Shown here piece by piece: positions 11,283 to 24,200 of a DNA stretch of 64,000 nucleotides. Both the position numbers and the translations under genes were made by a program. A model generated the notes under the pieces. The model did not search any database, was not told where the DNA came from, and saw nothing but the letters and a program-made list of their open reading frames with translations. Each line of letters begins with the position of its first letter. Positions within the stretch are counted from its first letter, which is position 1. The DNA is from Diploscapter coronatus. Taxonomy: Eukaryota > Nematoda > Chromadorea > Rhabditida > Rhabditidae. Location of the stretch: assembly GCA_964036155.1 (NCBI GenBank), contig OZ038422.1, positions 11,865,201-11,929,200 on the forward strand. Reading direction: 5' to 3'.

Positions 11283-14200
11283 TTAGAGGTAAGAGCTAGC
11301 GAACGAGGTTCCTAGGAACGATTGATTAATGGACTGAGACGGAGAGCGCATTCTTCTTCCTAAAATTAATATGTAAATTTTTAAACACGCTAATTTTAGC
11401 GCGCTAAAAATTAAGCATACCTGCTCTTGGTGGGGGCGAAACCAACTCTTCATGGACGTCATCCTCTAACTCGCCTCCTAAAGTAGTCAATTATTTTAAT
11501 TAGCATGCTAATTCGTTAATTACCTAGCATTTGTCTCTGAACTAGTTGCTTATAGAGGCCTTCCTGTGCGATCAGCTCCTTGTGCGTTCCCATTTGTTCG
11601 ACTTTTCCCTAAAATACGAGTCAAGGGGTCTTTTACTAGTTTAAAAAGTACAAGAGCTACCTTGTTAATCACGACAATTTTATCAGCGTTTTCCACAGTG
11701 CTAAGTCTGTGTGCTATCAAAACTACGGTGCGACCTTTCAGATTCTTGGAAATGGCCTCTTGAACTATGGCTTCACTAAAAACTAACATATGATGTTAAA
11801 AACTAACGGGAACTAACCTTTCCGTATCCAAAGCAGAGGTGGCTTCATCTAGCAATAAGACTACTGGATCCCTAACTAACGCTCTAGCGATTGCTATTCT
11901 CTAAACTCGTAATATTATGAACTACCTAGAATAAAGTAAATGTTTGTTTTGACCTGCTTCTGACCACCTAAATTGTCAAAAATTAACATATGCTGCTAGG
12001 ATTTAGTTTTACCAGACATTTGGGATCCTTTCTCGCCGACGTTAGTGTTGTAACCATCCACAGTGTCCATGATGAAGGCGTGAGCGTTCGCTAATTTAGC
12101 GGACTGAAAGAATTGCACGTTATTTTAATTCACGCTATTTTGCCTACTTTCTGCACCATATCGTCGTCGTAATGATCCAAACCGTAGCCGATGTTATCCG
12201 TAACAGGTTTAGCGTATAAAACTGGCTCTTGGCCCACCAGAGCTACCTGAAATTTTAGAAATTAGCTTATTTTCTAATATTCTAAATTGCTTTACAAATT
12301 TGAAATAAATTAAAATTTTTACCTTCGTATGCAAATACTTGTGATCGTACTCTTTGATATTAACGCCGTCAAGCAAAACTTCCCCAGCAGATGGCTCGTA
12401 GAAATGTTCCAGCATAGCTATGCACGACGATTTTCCACCTCCAGAAGGCCCGACCAGGGCTACGACCTGGCCCGGTTCGACCGTGAAGGTTAAATCCTGC
12501 GAAATTTTTCTAACTTATTTCAAATTTTTAAAAATGTTCTAAATTTACCGTCATGATAGGCAAATCAGGTCGGATCGGGTAACTAAAAGCGACATTCTTG
12601 AACTCGATTTTTCCAGTGAGTGTATCAGGTTTGTATGAGCCATTGGGCTAAAAGTTTATTTATTTTTCCGGAATTAAACCCTCCCGACCTTGACGATTGG
12701 ATCCCGATCGATGAATTCAAAGACTTTCCTTGACGCTCCCACGGCCTGCATTAGACCGTTCCAGACTTCTCCCAGCTCCTAAAGTTTTCTTTAAGTATGC
12801 TTTTCTTTCCAAATTTCAAGCACCCTAAGATTTTCTCCCAGTTGAAATTGGTACAGTAGAAATGATATCAGAAGTCCGGATTCAACCTAAACTTAAACTT
12901 TTTGAGTAAGCTTCAGAGTGAATTATACCTTGGCCTGAATCACCAAATGACCCCCATACCAAAGGACAACTGTTAAAATCGCCATTTGTAACAACTAAAC
13001 AATTCAGAGTTAAATTATTTAATTAGAGCAACTAAAAGAATTAGCTAGTCTAACCTCGTTAGACCAAATTAGTCCTATGACAACAAACACTCGTTTGGTT
13101 GCAATTTCTAGAGTTTTGGTTAGGTATTCGAAGAATCTAAAATAATCGCAATGGAAATTCTTGTTAAAATATGCTACTGTGCACCTTCTGGCCTCAAAAT
13201 CTTCACCAGCAAAGGATTTAACGGTTCTGATGGCGGAAAGAACCTCTTCAGCCACGTCGTTAGCCTCGGCGATAGAGTCCTGCGTCTCTTCTTGTAATTT
13301 CTTAATTGTAGTTTAATTTAGCGATTTTAACTCAAGAATGACTTACGTCATACCAAACGCCGAAAATCTTGTTCACAAGGAAGATTATCGGTATATTGAT
13401 AAGTGTAACCATAGATAGCCTCCAAGATAGTGTCGTCATGAAAATTAACGAGCCGAATAGCATTGTTAAGTTCCTAAAAGATGATAGTTAACGCTTCTTT
13501 TAAAATATAGCACCTTGTTAAAACATTCATATAAAGCGCTAGTGTATTTGACATTGTTTGACAATCCGCTGTTAGTCTAGAGCAAATTTCACCTGAAATT
13601 AGGATATAATACGCGGTCTTTTATTAAATTTAACGATCTCTATATTTAATATAAGTACCAGTCTTATTAGCGTCGAAAAATCCTATCTCCTGTCCAAGTA
13701 CCGCCCGGAATAGGTCATTTCTAATTTGCCGATCTATCGTTGCATGTGCGTATGTGAAAAATCCGCCTCGGAACCCACCAAAGACCGCACTAAAAATTCA
13801 AAATTAGCATAGTTGGAATCATTCGCCTATCTTACCAGGCCAATGATAGCAATGCCATAATACCAACGGTTTTATGCAGCTTTTCATACGAAGCTTGCTC
13901 TCCAAATACCGCAGATACCACTTCACCAGTATAGTAGGGGATGAAAACTTTGCCTGAATGTTGAATTTTATCAAATTTCAAACTTATAGTTCAGAGTTTG
14001 CATACTTAAGGAATACAAAAATAGAAATGAGAAGGCTACAGAATAATATGGCCACTCCCGTCCCATATATCCGAAAAGTCGCCATAATAGCGCAAAAGTT
14101 TCACGCTGGGCGGCAGCCTTTTCAGCCTCTTCCTAAAGATTTTTTAAAATTTAAATCGAACTTATAAGTTTATCTTTAAAATAATATTCCAATTTTTACC

Positions 14201-15328
14201 CTCCTAGTCCTCTCGATAAAATCTTCCTCTCCAAATAGCGAAGATTCACCGCCTCGAGGGGTGATTTCTCGGACCCGAGTGAAAATATTCGACCAGATTA
14301 CCTGAATTTTTAAAATCAATTTAAATACCGAATGTTCATTCATAGTTTTACAACCTTTCTCTCGAGTAACTTTCTTCTTTTTTACTATTTCGGAAAAAAA
14401 CTTTCAACTACACTTTAATTCAACTCGGTGGGGTAAAAATGCAATTGGAAGTTTTTCGAAATAATTAAAGAGAAAAAAGTTATTCAAGAAAAAAGTTGTA
14501 AAATTATGAACGAACACCCTATATTTGAATTTTTTTTTTTAAATAGAGCATAATTCAATACATACTTGGACGAAAAGGCTAGCAAACATGCACCATAGCA
14601 TTAGAATCCAGTCGCCTACAGCTAATATCACCTAAATTTTAAAGTAAACTCTTCTTTTAATTTTAAGATATTCAAATTTAACCTTAGGATCCTCATAAAA
14701 CGCCAGTAATTTCGACGGTGCGAAGGCCAATATTATCAACATAAGCGCGAATATGATGTTACTAAATTTCAAGTTTAAATTTTGGGTCTAAATTTTTCAA
14801 CCTGAATTTTTTCGCGGCCTCTGAAAATCCATTCGGAGAGCTCCAAGCGGCTATACCGCCACCCATCAGAATAGCATCTCGAAATAGCGCTACTGCCTGG
14901 AAATCAGCGCTGTTAAAGCCTAGCATGTTATTTTTAGATTACCAAAAAATCCACCGGATTCATCAGAAAGTTGTAATTCGCCAGATCGAACCAATGCTTG
15001 ATATTGTCGAAGGTGAAATACTAAATTAATGCATGGTAAAAATTAACATTGAATTAAAGAGGTTTACAAATCAGCATACTTTTCCATTCCAAGCCAGTCC
15101 AAACATATTAACGGCCAGGTCGATTACGGTAAAACTAGCCGCACAGAATAGGGCCTGAGAGCCCGTATAGAACGAGCTCATAATGGAAATCACCTGAAAT
15201 TTAACCATCTCTAGGTATGACCTTTAAAATTAAGCATGTACTAACGTTTTAGCGCTAAAATATTGAATAATACTTACGAAGAACTTAAACAGAATATGGA
15301 TGCGACTTATAATTTCAAATATGTTCAT
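11283..15328 (-). CDS. Half ABC transporter, TAPL/HAF type (ABCB subfamily)
   Basis: Probable lysosomal or gut-granule peptide transporter of the TAP/TAPL family (HAF-4 and HAF-9 in C. elegans). Twenty-seven exons give about 825 aa; the start codon is at 15328-15326. Residues 1 to about 210 hold several hydrophobic segments. The core transmembrane domain contains the TAP-family words [20 protein letters not shown] and QEIGFFD. The nucleotide-binding domain has Walker A (GPSGGGKSS, exon 12323-12496), Q-loop [11 protein letters not shown], signature SGGQKQR, Walker [14 protein letters not shown] and H-loop IAHRLSTV, so it should be catalytically competent. The signature is split: most of GGQKQ is in a 14-nt micro-exon at 11954-11967. 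The gene ends with a short Ser/Pro-rich tail. Whether it is the HAF-4 or HAF-9 orthologue needs a tree. Confidence 0.9.
14328..14519. mobile_element. MITE-like foldback element in an ABC transporter intron
   Basis: Two inverted arms of about 70 bp (14328-14402 and 14450-14519) match at roughly 80 percent, and the element is bounded by TA on both sides (14326-14327 and 14520-14521). It has no coding capacity. Tc1/mariner-type MITEs have this layout; the family is inferred, not searched. It fills most of the intron between exons 14566-14631 and 14200-14301. Confidence 0.7.
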
Positions 15329-16207
15329 GAGCAATTAATAAAAGCAATGCTTAGTACTCCAAATTCGGCTAAAATACTTCACGAATTTTTAAATATAGTA
15401 AATAACCGACTACTTGAGACGCTATAAAAGAGCGTCTTTCTTTCTTCCCCTCTTTTCTGACTTCGAATGCGCACTGACGACACTTGTTATTTTCTTTTCG
15501 TTTTTCGCGTTTTTAGGACAATTATCGACAATTAATCGGATAATTTTTTATCATTATCGATAGAGAATAATAATTGTCAATTGCTTGTTGCGAAAATCCC
15601 GTTATTTTCGATGAAAGAACAAAGAAGAGGAAAAGAATTGCCAACGAGCCATTATCGTCTGCGCACGCATTTCAAAGTCCAAAGGAGGGGGGGGGGAAAG
15701 AAAGACGATCCTTTTACTTTGTCCCAAGTTATCGGCCATTGATAGTGCACAAACTTCATTGAAGTGTGCCGTATTACTTTTACTAATTGCTAATTCATGA
15801 AATATTTGAATTTAAAACGGCCAAAGAGCGACCAAAAACTCGGAAAATCAATGGTGATTCTTGCCACCGGAGAGAGGCAAAGCTCGATAATTGATAATTC
15901 GATAATAAAGCACTTCGCAATCATTCCATTTTTTAGGCGATAAGCGTTAAACGCTAATTAAAAATTGACAACGCTTTTTCTGATAAGGAATATGAAATTC
16001 AGGGTGTATTTCGACCCATTTTTAAGGGCTTATCAATGGTCTGTAAATTTAAAATAGCAAGATATAATTTTTTAACTTTTAAACTCAGGCATGCTAAAAT
16101 TATTAATATTTAAATTAAGTTAAATTTATATTACAAATGAGATTCAGAATGATACATGGTATAAGTATTTTATTGAAAGACAGAAAATAAATAAATTTGG
16201 AATATCG
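15329..16207. other. Intergenic region, ABC transporter promoter side
   Basis: No coding exon seen. Contains a G run near 15687. This is the upstream region of the ABC gene and the 3' flank of the secreted-protein gene, both on the minus strand. Confidence 0.5.
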
Positions 16208-17568
16208 TTAATTTTCTTTAGACGGCAATTTCTCCCTCTGAACATTTTCCTCCAAATCGGTTTCAACGAGTTTTGGCTCCTGAGGAGGCTCAATCTCTAT
16301 GTTTCTTATCGGTAGTTTCTGAAAACATTAACAAAATGTTGCTAAGAATTTTCAAACCTGAAATTGTTCAGACTCAGGTTCTGGATTCCCAGGTCTCGCC
16401 CAGATTTTCGTATTTTCAGAATTGGGGTTTTGATCAGATGGGATTTGACCCATAAGTCCCAAGTCCGAACTGGGAATGTTTCCATTTTGGGAGGAAAACC
16501 GGTTTCCGAAACTAGCCCCGATCGGTTGATAGAGCAATTCTATAAGAATCTTTTTGAGTTAAAATTTTCGGAAACTTAGGAAAGCTGCCAAGTTAACCTG
16601 GATGTATCGGCATTGGATAATTTGGCAAGCCAGCGGCATAAATAGGGATTAACAAAGGATCACGGAAATTTTGAACATTTGATGCTCCTGATACGGGATC
16701 TAAAAATTCGCTTTTTCTGGAAATAAACATTTTCTTACGAAGCTGATTTTGCATGATCATCTCCTTCTGGGCCATGGCTTCGACATTATTGACTAATTTG
16801 GTTTGTTTCTCCATTTCTTAAAAATATCAATAATAAAAATTTTAGGATAGAATTTAAAATTCGATAGTATTTCTTCTGATATCTTATCTTTTTTTAAGGT
16901 TTTCAATAGCAAATTTGAAATTTATTTTTAACATATATTTTTCTTATATTTGAATACGATAACAAGAGCTTACTTTCAATGAATTTCTTATCATCTTCTG
17001 TCAGTTTCTGACCATTTTCGGGACTTTCCGGGTTTGGAAAATCCGACGGCGAATATCCAGCTAAAGCGGCAGCATCAACTGCAGCCGGGGACAAGACCTT
17101 GTTAGAGGACGATAGAAGTTGGACTCGCTGAAACGTGCTTGCTAATTTTTAATAGCAAATGTACATTTCACAATTAAAATATCGATTTATCATGATTGAA
17201 AGCTGATCTTTATCATATTCTCCACTGAAAAATTTCAAGTTAAGTAATCAATTTTGGCTGAATTACATACAAGTAAACCCGATTTTATAGTCATTCGACA
17301 GTAAAAATCTCATTGGCAATCTAATTTATGCTAAATTCCTAACCTGATTATGCTTCATAGCGGATTGTTTCGTGAATTCTTCAATCTGCCGAGCTCTAGT
17401 GTCGCTAGATTCCAGCACTTTCTGCATTTGCTGCATCTGCATTTGCATATACTCTAAAATTAACAAAGTACTAACAATGATCATGTCAAAAATACCTGGA
17501 AATCCCCCATCCTCTGAGAATATACTATCTATTGAATAGAAAATAAATAATAAAATAAAAATCCTCAT
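16208..17568 (-). CDS. Unrecognised secreted protein with Met/Gln-rich segment
   Basis: Six exons (17568-17496, 17453-17344, 17127-16974, 16816-16598, 16539-16358, 16318-16208) join in phase to 282 aa. The first 19 or so residues form a signal peptide (MRIFILLFIFYSIDSIFS). Next comes a Met/Gln-rich stretch, EYMQMQMQQMQKV, predicted to be helical. The middle has low-complexity Ser/Pro/Glu sequence, a second charged helix around MEKQTKLVNNVEAMAQ, a proline- and tyrosine-containing part (LPNYPMPIHPG) and a Glu/Lys-rich tail. There are no transmembrane segments after the signal peptide and very few cysteines. I do not recognise the family; an extracellular or cuticle-associated role is only a guess. 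Consistent phases across five junctions make the gene model likely. Confidence 0.75.
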
Positions 17569-18025
17569 ATTTGAAAGTTCAAGATTTCAGAGAGATTTGC
17601 AAAAATTGCAACCGCACATAGCTTTAAAAGGGAAAATGAAAGTTGTCAGAAAGTGAAAAAGAATGACTGTACGAGAAGATTGAAAATACTAGTTAAAGAA
17701 ATCCGGTTTACCGTCAAAAAGTGAGGATATATGAAGGCACTCTGGGGGATAAACGACAAATCTGGTCAGAGCTTTGAAAATCCCCTACTTTTTTGGACAC
17801 AGGAGATAATCTTCATATCTTAGGCTTTATATTGGTTTATTTCTTGAAACTTGCTGAATATTTAAATTTAGATATACCGTGAATATAAAAATATCTTAGA
17901 AAAGATTTTAAAATGATCGAATAAACTAGTAAGGAAATGATATCTGTATCTAAGATTTTATAAACATTTATTTATCGAAAGTTGAAACAAATTAAACGAT
18001 TTTAAGGATTTTAAAAATGAATAAT
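17569..18025. other. Intergenic region between two minus-strand genes
   Basis: AT-rich, no exon seen. It holds the promoter of the secreted-protein gene and the 3' flank of the SLC17-type gene. Confidence 0.45.
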
Positions 18026-20999
18026 TTAATAAACTTTCAAATCATTCGACTTCTCATTTGCAAAGTCTTCGTAGCTCAGCTCAGAGCAGTGCAGTTTCTT
18101 ATGGTTATTTGGTGAGAAACTCTTGATTTCCATCGGGACTACCTTCTAAATATGCTAATTTTAAGAAATACTGTTCTAAATATGTCAATATGTCCAAGAT
18201 TATTGTAGTATATAAGAAAAAAATCATTTTGAATATTTGGAATATTCGAATTTTAAGGCTTTCTTCATCCATTATAAGTTTTGATATTAAAATTATTCTA
18301 ATTTTGCAAATCACTCTAATTCTAAATATGATAGTAATTTTTAAGAGGTTATAGATTACTGTACTTTTATACCTGAACTTGACTGGGTGCGGGTGTCAAA
18401 GTGTAATGTGCTGGCTTCGCATCGGCGAAAAATACGAACGGAGTACTTGCCAGAATCACGATGATTGCTATTCCAACAAATACTCGATGCCACTTAAAAT
18501 AAGTAAATTTTGAAATATCATATTTTAAAAATATTAATAAAGGAAGATAACCTGTTCCGGTTTATTATCGGGAACGAACAGCCAAACCGCTATGGGAACT
18601 AGAAACTCGACTCCACAACCTAATAAGGAAACTACTGCGGTTGCAAAGTGTATGAAGGGGCCAGTGTGCTAAATGTTTAAATCGTGAAGAAATAATTATG
18701 TAAAAGTGAATAAAATAACTTGTAAAATTAATTATTTTCATATATATCTTGTGGTTTAATTTAATAATAATTTAGAACAGCCATATTTACCGTCTGAATA
18801 CACCTAACAGTGCCAACAACATTAATTCCCGAAAATACGATTGCAGCAGTATAGAGTATTTGAGCATATAGAGGATGTGTTATCGGAAAATTGATTTTTC
18901 AGTAAACTATTCTCTCAGAAAAGGTCTAGCTTCATTAAAATTCGAATTTTAAAAATCTGATCTTCATAAAATTGAATCATCTGCCTACCATTCCCAATAA
19001 TAAATAGGTTAGTCCCATAAATCCTTGAGAAAAAGATGCAAATATTACTGCTCTCGTCCTTTCGGATACTATAGTCAACTAAATTTTAAATTTAACGATT
19101 TCATATTCCTTTAAAAATCACTTTATCCGAAACATATCCGACAATAAATTTGTTAATTGCTGACAAAATATACGGCAGAGCTGTAGCGAAGCCGGTCGCT
19201 CTAACATCGAGGCCGATCACCTATATTTGCATTTTGCAGGTAAACACAAACTAGCATACGGTATTCAAATATATCGGTCCATAAATGATGAAGAAATAAA
19301 AGCCCAAAGTTGCTCCAATAGTGGAGAGCCATATGGATAAGACGCATTTATCAGTGAATATCTCTCTGAAATTTAGCATATTTAAAAAATAGATATAGTT
19401 TAATAACCTATAAGGTAAATTCCTCTTCTTGCCATTATTATGAGCATCCAATTGCTTTCCGATCGAAATTTTTCGTATTTCCTTCTCACTGACGTTTCTA
19501 AATTGATTTTAAAAATACCCATTTTCAGAAATTTCGAGGGAAAACCTATGAATCTCCGGGTTTTCGCGATAGAACCAGAAAAATATGGCGAAAATCAGAA
19601 ATGTGATTATTCCCTGGATATAGTAAACCGATCTCCAAGTGAACATCGACTCGCAAAGCATACCGGATAGGGGCATGGTCAGGATTGAGCAGAGCTAAGG
19701 CAAATTAATGACGTCATAGTTCCATAAAATACGTTATCTTTAAAATAAATAACGCCCCTGGTATAATAAAAGGCGTTGTTGCATTAGCCTACCTGCACAT
19801 GCGTTGACATAACCGCAATGTACAAGCCGGATTCCTTCGTGCCAGCCCAGCTGTTCGTGATCATGCCTTGTATGGTGTACGATAGCGCAGTCGGTATGCC
19901 CTTCAATTTTTCTCAAATTTTTGACAGAAATGCCAACCTAGATAATTCATGACTTCGTTACTTCGTAGCCTGAAAATAGTATGGAAAAGATCTCTTCCTA
20001 CCTTGCCCTATACCTCCTTGACTATGGGCAACGAAGTAACGAATTGTCCAAGTTGTATGCAAAAATCGAAAATTCGGACAAATATAAAATCTTAGTATCG
20101 TTTCTATTTCTACCCATTGAAACTAATATTTGGCTAGATAGGTGAACAAATGTTTTATTTATTATTTTAAATACTGAGATGCAATATTTTTGACATTTTT
20201 AGGTAATTGTTAGAAATACCTGAATCACTCGCATGATAAATGTTAGCTCATAGGAGTTGACCAAAATTGGTATCGCTAGGGTGGACAGTGCCGATATAAG
20301 GCCATATATAGTTGTGATATACCTAATCTTTTGTTTCGAAAGAAACATTTTCGAATATCTTACCTAACGCCAAAATAATGCAGAAAATGAGCTATTGGTA
20401 TTGTGCCTAGAAATGAGCCGATAGCTATAGCTGTAAATTGCCAATTCACTTTATCGTGGGACTCTAGCCAATGGATTTCTGGAAGATTACGATAAAATAA
20501 AGTATTATTTATTTTTCGCTACAAGCTAAAAGAGGAATTAGCATTCTTGAATTTACCTATCACTCTGCTACATATAAAAATCCTATTTTTATTCATATTT
20601 GTTAAAGTTTTTGACTAAGGAAATAATACTGTCAAAAATACCGCTTGAATTCGAATTTGATCGATGGAAATCGTGTATAACGTCGTCCATGCAAATCACG
20701 GTGAAGTTCAACGCTATTGTATTCGAAAAGCATAGCGTTAAACAGAGCAACGACAAAACCAAAACCACGATGCGAGTATTATTCAGGAATACCGTATTGG
20801 AAACCTTGCGGTCGGCATAATTTAAGCCGGGAACTGCCTGAAAAATTTTATATAAATAACGAATATTATCACTCCTAGTGACAGCAATAATATTTAAAAA
20901 AAAAAAAAAAGCAAATTCATCATTTGATAGTTTTCTATTTTTAAATCAAAATATTTCAGAACTAAGAATAAACTAATTTATTTCAATTACCTGATCCAT
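18026..20999 (-). CDS. SLC17-type MFS anion transporter
   Basis: Membrane transporter of the phosphate/sialin/vesicular glutamate family. Exons (minus): 20999-20991, 20837-20642, 20478-20364, 20322-20220, 19900-19793, 19694-19546, 19497-19408, 19365-19260, 19220-19122, 19078-18989, an exon ending at 18791, 18668-18552, 18492-18373 and 18145-18026. About 12 hydrophobic segments are visible. Family words include FTVICMDDVI in TM1, HWLESHDKVNWQF before TM2, RYITTIYGLISALSTLA, QGMITNSWAGTKESGLY and WRSVYYIQGIITF. The cytoplasmic tail is hydrophilic and ends in LKVY. The 5' boundary of the exon ending at 18791 is not visible: no AG acceptor precedes its reading frame, and an in-frame TGA lies at 18901-18899. 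This may be a sequence error, an unusual splice site or a damaged copy. Substrate is unknown. Confidence 0.8.
19944..20055. repeat. Small foldback in an SLC17-type intron
   Basis: TTCGTTACTTCGTAGCC near 19953-19970 faces its near-perfect reverse complement near 20025-20044, with about 55 bases between them. Non-coding, possibly a degraded MITE. Confidence 0.55.
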
Positions 21000-21016
21000 A
21001 ATTTCTCCTCAAAACC

Positions 21017-21274
21017 AGTCAGAAATTAATCGAATTCCGTATCACCAGGATGAAGTTCAACAAGTTAAAGACCGTTTGGAAAGTGGCAAAAATCGCCCTA
21101 TAAAAATGGTCGATATTTCGACAGATTGCATCAAAATGTCAAATCGTTGGGTAAGTAGGATTTGCATAAATTTCTATTCGATAGTCATCATTTCTGCGGA
21201 CGTTTCAGGAACGAAGTCCGCAAACTTGCGCAGAGAATAGAATGCACCTAAACACCACACATCACGACAATAGT
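21017..21274 (+). CDS. Possible small two-exon gene, plus strand
   Basis: An open stretch of about 45 codons from 21017 ends at a GTAAGT donor (exon end 21150), followed by an intron ending TTTCAG. The frame continues to a TAA near 21272. The predicted protein text is hydrophilic (for example YHQDEVQQVKDRLESGKNR) and reads like coding sequence. The first in-frame ATG is inside exon 1, giving only about 40 aa, or an upstream exon is missing. It lies just upstream of the SLC17-type gene on the opposite strand. Chance is not excluded. Confidence 0.25.
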
Positions 21275-24200
21275 TCCAATTAACATAAAAACGTGACATT
21301 AAATACATATTAGTTATCTTGAAGTTCTGAAGAAAAGTGAAATATATACCAAAATTGATCCTACTTTGGTTTTAATGCTCTGGGTGCAAAATCTCGGAGT
21401 GATTTCACGCAAGATTATTTCTATTTCTGATTCAGCTTGACAAGCACAAAAATATCCCCAAAAATCAGGCGAATCGTATGGTGGAATTTGTGAAAAAATT
21501 GCTACAAACAATATCCTGCAGTGTGTTGAAGAAAATTGATAAACCTACCGTAATTATTAGTTAATTTTACACAGCTCTATTATTTTTTATTCTATTCATT
21601 TTTCGATTCGATTCCCTAATCCTCTCCATTACCTCGCTTCTGCATTGAAAGACATACGTTCAACCACATCGTTTTGTTAATTATTTCAGAGGCAAGGGGG
21701 ATGGGACATTAATGGCTCAATGCTCGTGAGATGGTTCTTCTTTCATTTTGTGATGTGTTTTGTCTTCTTCTTTCCCCATTCATTTTTATCAAAATTATTG
21801 ATCTTTCAATTCAATATGATTTATTCTTAATTTATATTTGAATGTATTTCATATCCTTTACGTAACTTATTCATAAAAACCTGATTTTTTCATAATATAA
21901 TTTCGAGGTAACTATTTACAATTGCAACAGCTGATAACATAAGACAATTGTGATATAAATTTTCTAACCTAAAATCCATGATATTTCGTCAATCTTACCT
22001 AACTCATCTCATATATCTTACCTATTACCCATCCACTCTATCCTCTTTATGTCGTCTCCTAGTTACCGATTCTACATATTCATTGAATGAATACCCCCTT
22101 ATGACAATTTTCGATGAAAAAATTATATGTTAGACGTTTTTCGAACGCTATCCCTCATCAAATGACGATAGATCATCGTCATTCGCGACTATTTTCATGT
22201 GGAAAATTGCTCGCTCTGCAATCATCTAAAAACGAGAGCAACATATAATTCCGACGACTTTGTTTTCCTATGCTTCGTCATTGAATTAGATTTCGTATTC
22301 ATATGCTCTATATCCAAGACGAGTTAGTTTTCATATGTTTATACATTTGCTAGAGATTTGGTAACTTACTAATTAATCAGGCTTTTGCGTGTCAAATAAT
22401 TTGGTGATGAGGATCAATCTTTTCTTGCTATTTTCTTTCTTCACCCGATTTTCGCAAAGTGCTTGTTGAATCTGACAGTTGGTGCGTGGAACATTGTGAG
22501 GATAGAGTGAAATATTGATGATGGAAGATTCTGAACATTGGCACATCGATACAAAGTCAAAAGAAGGAATTTGCGAACTGTTCGAGATTTTTCTCGACCT
22601 TTTTCAATTCAGTCAGATAAATATAACTTAGATTTTAGGAAAAATATTTTTCCTAGCATATAATTTCATTTTTTGATTTCCTTAAAGTAAATACGGCTCT
22701 TTTAGAAAATTATGTATTTTAAAATCGTCTCGTTCATATAATTAAAAATCATGCTTTAATTTTCTTGAAATAGAATGATTTTTAAAGAAATTCTGATATT
22801 CTTAACCGCGTAAACATATAGTTTTCCGCTATTTACACTTCAGATATCGCCGTTTTCTGAATTACTAAATCATGAAACAAACCTATTCCTGTAAAGCTGT
22901 TATTTAGAATTCGAGCTTCATCTAACTCCTCAAATATTAATCTCTTCCTCTCGCGTTTTTGCAACAGAAATCATCTTCATCCCGTCATTTGCGGCTATTT
23001 TTATTTTTCGCTTTGCTATTTCTATCTCTAAAACGGCCATTTTACTCTCTGTTATTATGCCAGACGGCTTTGGGTCACAGCCAAAACGCTAGCTTTTCCA
23101 AGTGCAATGCATTTATGAAGCGAGAAAGGGAGAAAGAAGGGAAAATAGAGAGAAAGAGAAAAATTGAGAGTAGAGATAGAAAGAGAAAACATGTCATTTC
23201 TATATTAAACCCATATGTCCAAAAATGGATTTACAAAATCTCCTGGAATACCTTTTTTCTAAATTTAATTTATCTTAGCAAATGTTAAGGTATATCTCCT
23301 GAAACCCGTTTGAAATATGATTTTATAAAACTTCGTTTTCACTCTATGCTAAAATATAGCACAAAAATCCGACTGGCATATAATTTCCCCAAAATCCCAT
23401 ATTTGGTAATATCAACATTCCCATTCGATTCCGTGGTGAATGTGCGATTTTATGTGGCTGCTGTCCCAGAAGGCTTGGCTCAGAATGATGTGGTTTTCGA
23501 CTTTTTTGCTGGGATTGTTTTGGAAAAATAAATAAGAATTTTGAATTCAGGACTCGGACGTAAAAAAAACCTCAAGTCTGGTCTCAGAAATTTGAAAAAA
23601 AAAATCAAGTTAGGTCGCTTTGATCCGAATTTATCCTCTAAATTTTGAAGTTCGAACTTGAAAAAGTCTAAATTTAATTCTACTTTTAAGTTCAACCTAC
23701 GAACTTTCAAAATTCCAAGTCTCAGGTTCATGATTCGAGAGTTTATTGACCAATCTCATATTGTTTTTTCCCATCTTTCTCATCACCATAATGAAAACGT
23801 CTGATTCGGTTTCCATTTTTCTGTCATATTTTCTGAGAGAAGAAAACAAGAATTAGATTTTACTATGAGCTCTGCAGCAGAATGAATTAGTGACATTCTG
23901 AAAGAAAAAGTTCTCGAATCAGACTATGTTTTTCGCCATATCAAATAGGTTGCCACGTGTTTTTGTAGATTTCTAGAAGTTTAAAATTCGATTCCAGAAC
24001 ATTACCTCAAATTTTTTCTATGATACCCCCACACAATTTCTCACCTCTTGATCTCGTTCGTACATTTTCAGGAATCTCTCAATTTTCCAGGGGTTTTTGG
24101 CTCATTTAATTTCCCATTTCCTGTGTCGGGGCCAAGTCCGTTTCATTTTTCATTGTGTCCCGTAGTCAGGCGTTTTCGCGCATTTTCTTATTCATAATTC

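Noticed and set aside
22959..23288. 109-codon open frame, plus strand
   Set aside because: Half of it is translated from a GA-rich tract (repeated Arg/Lys/Glu); no splice context or domain.
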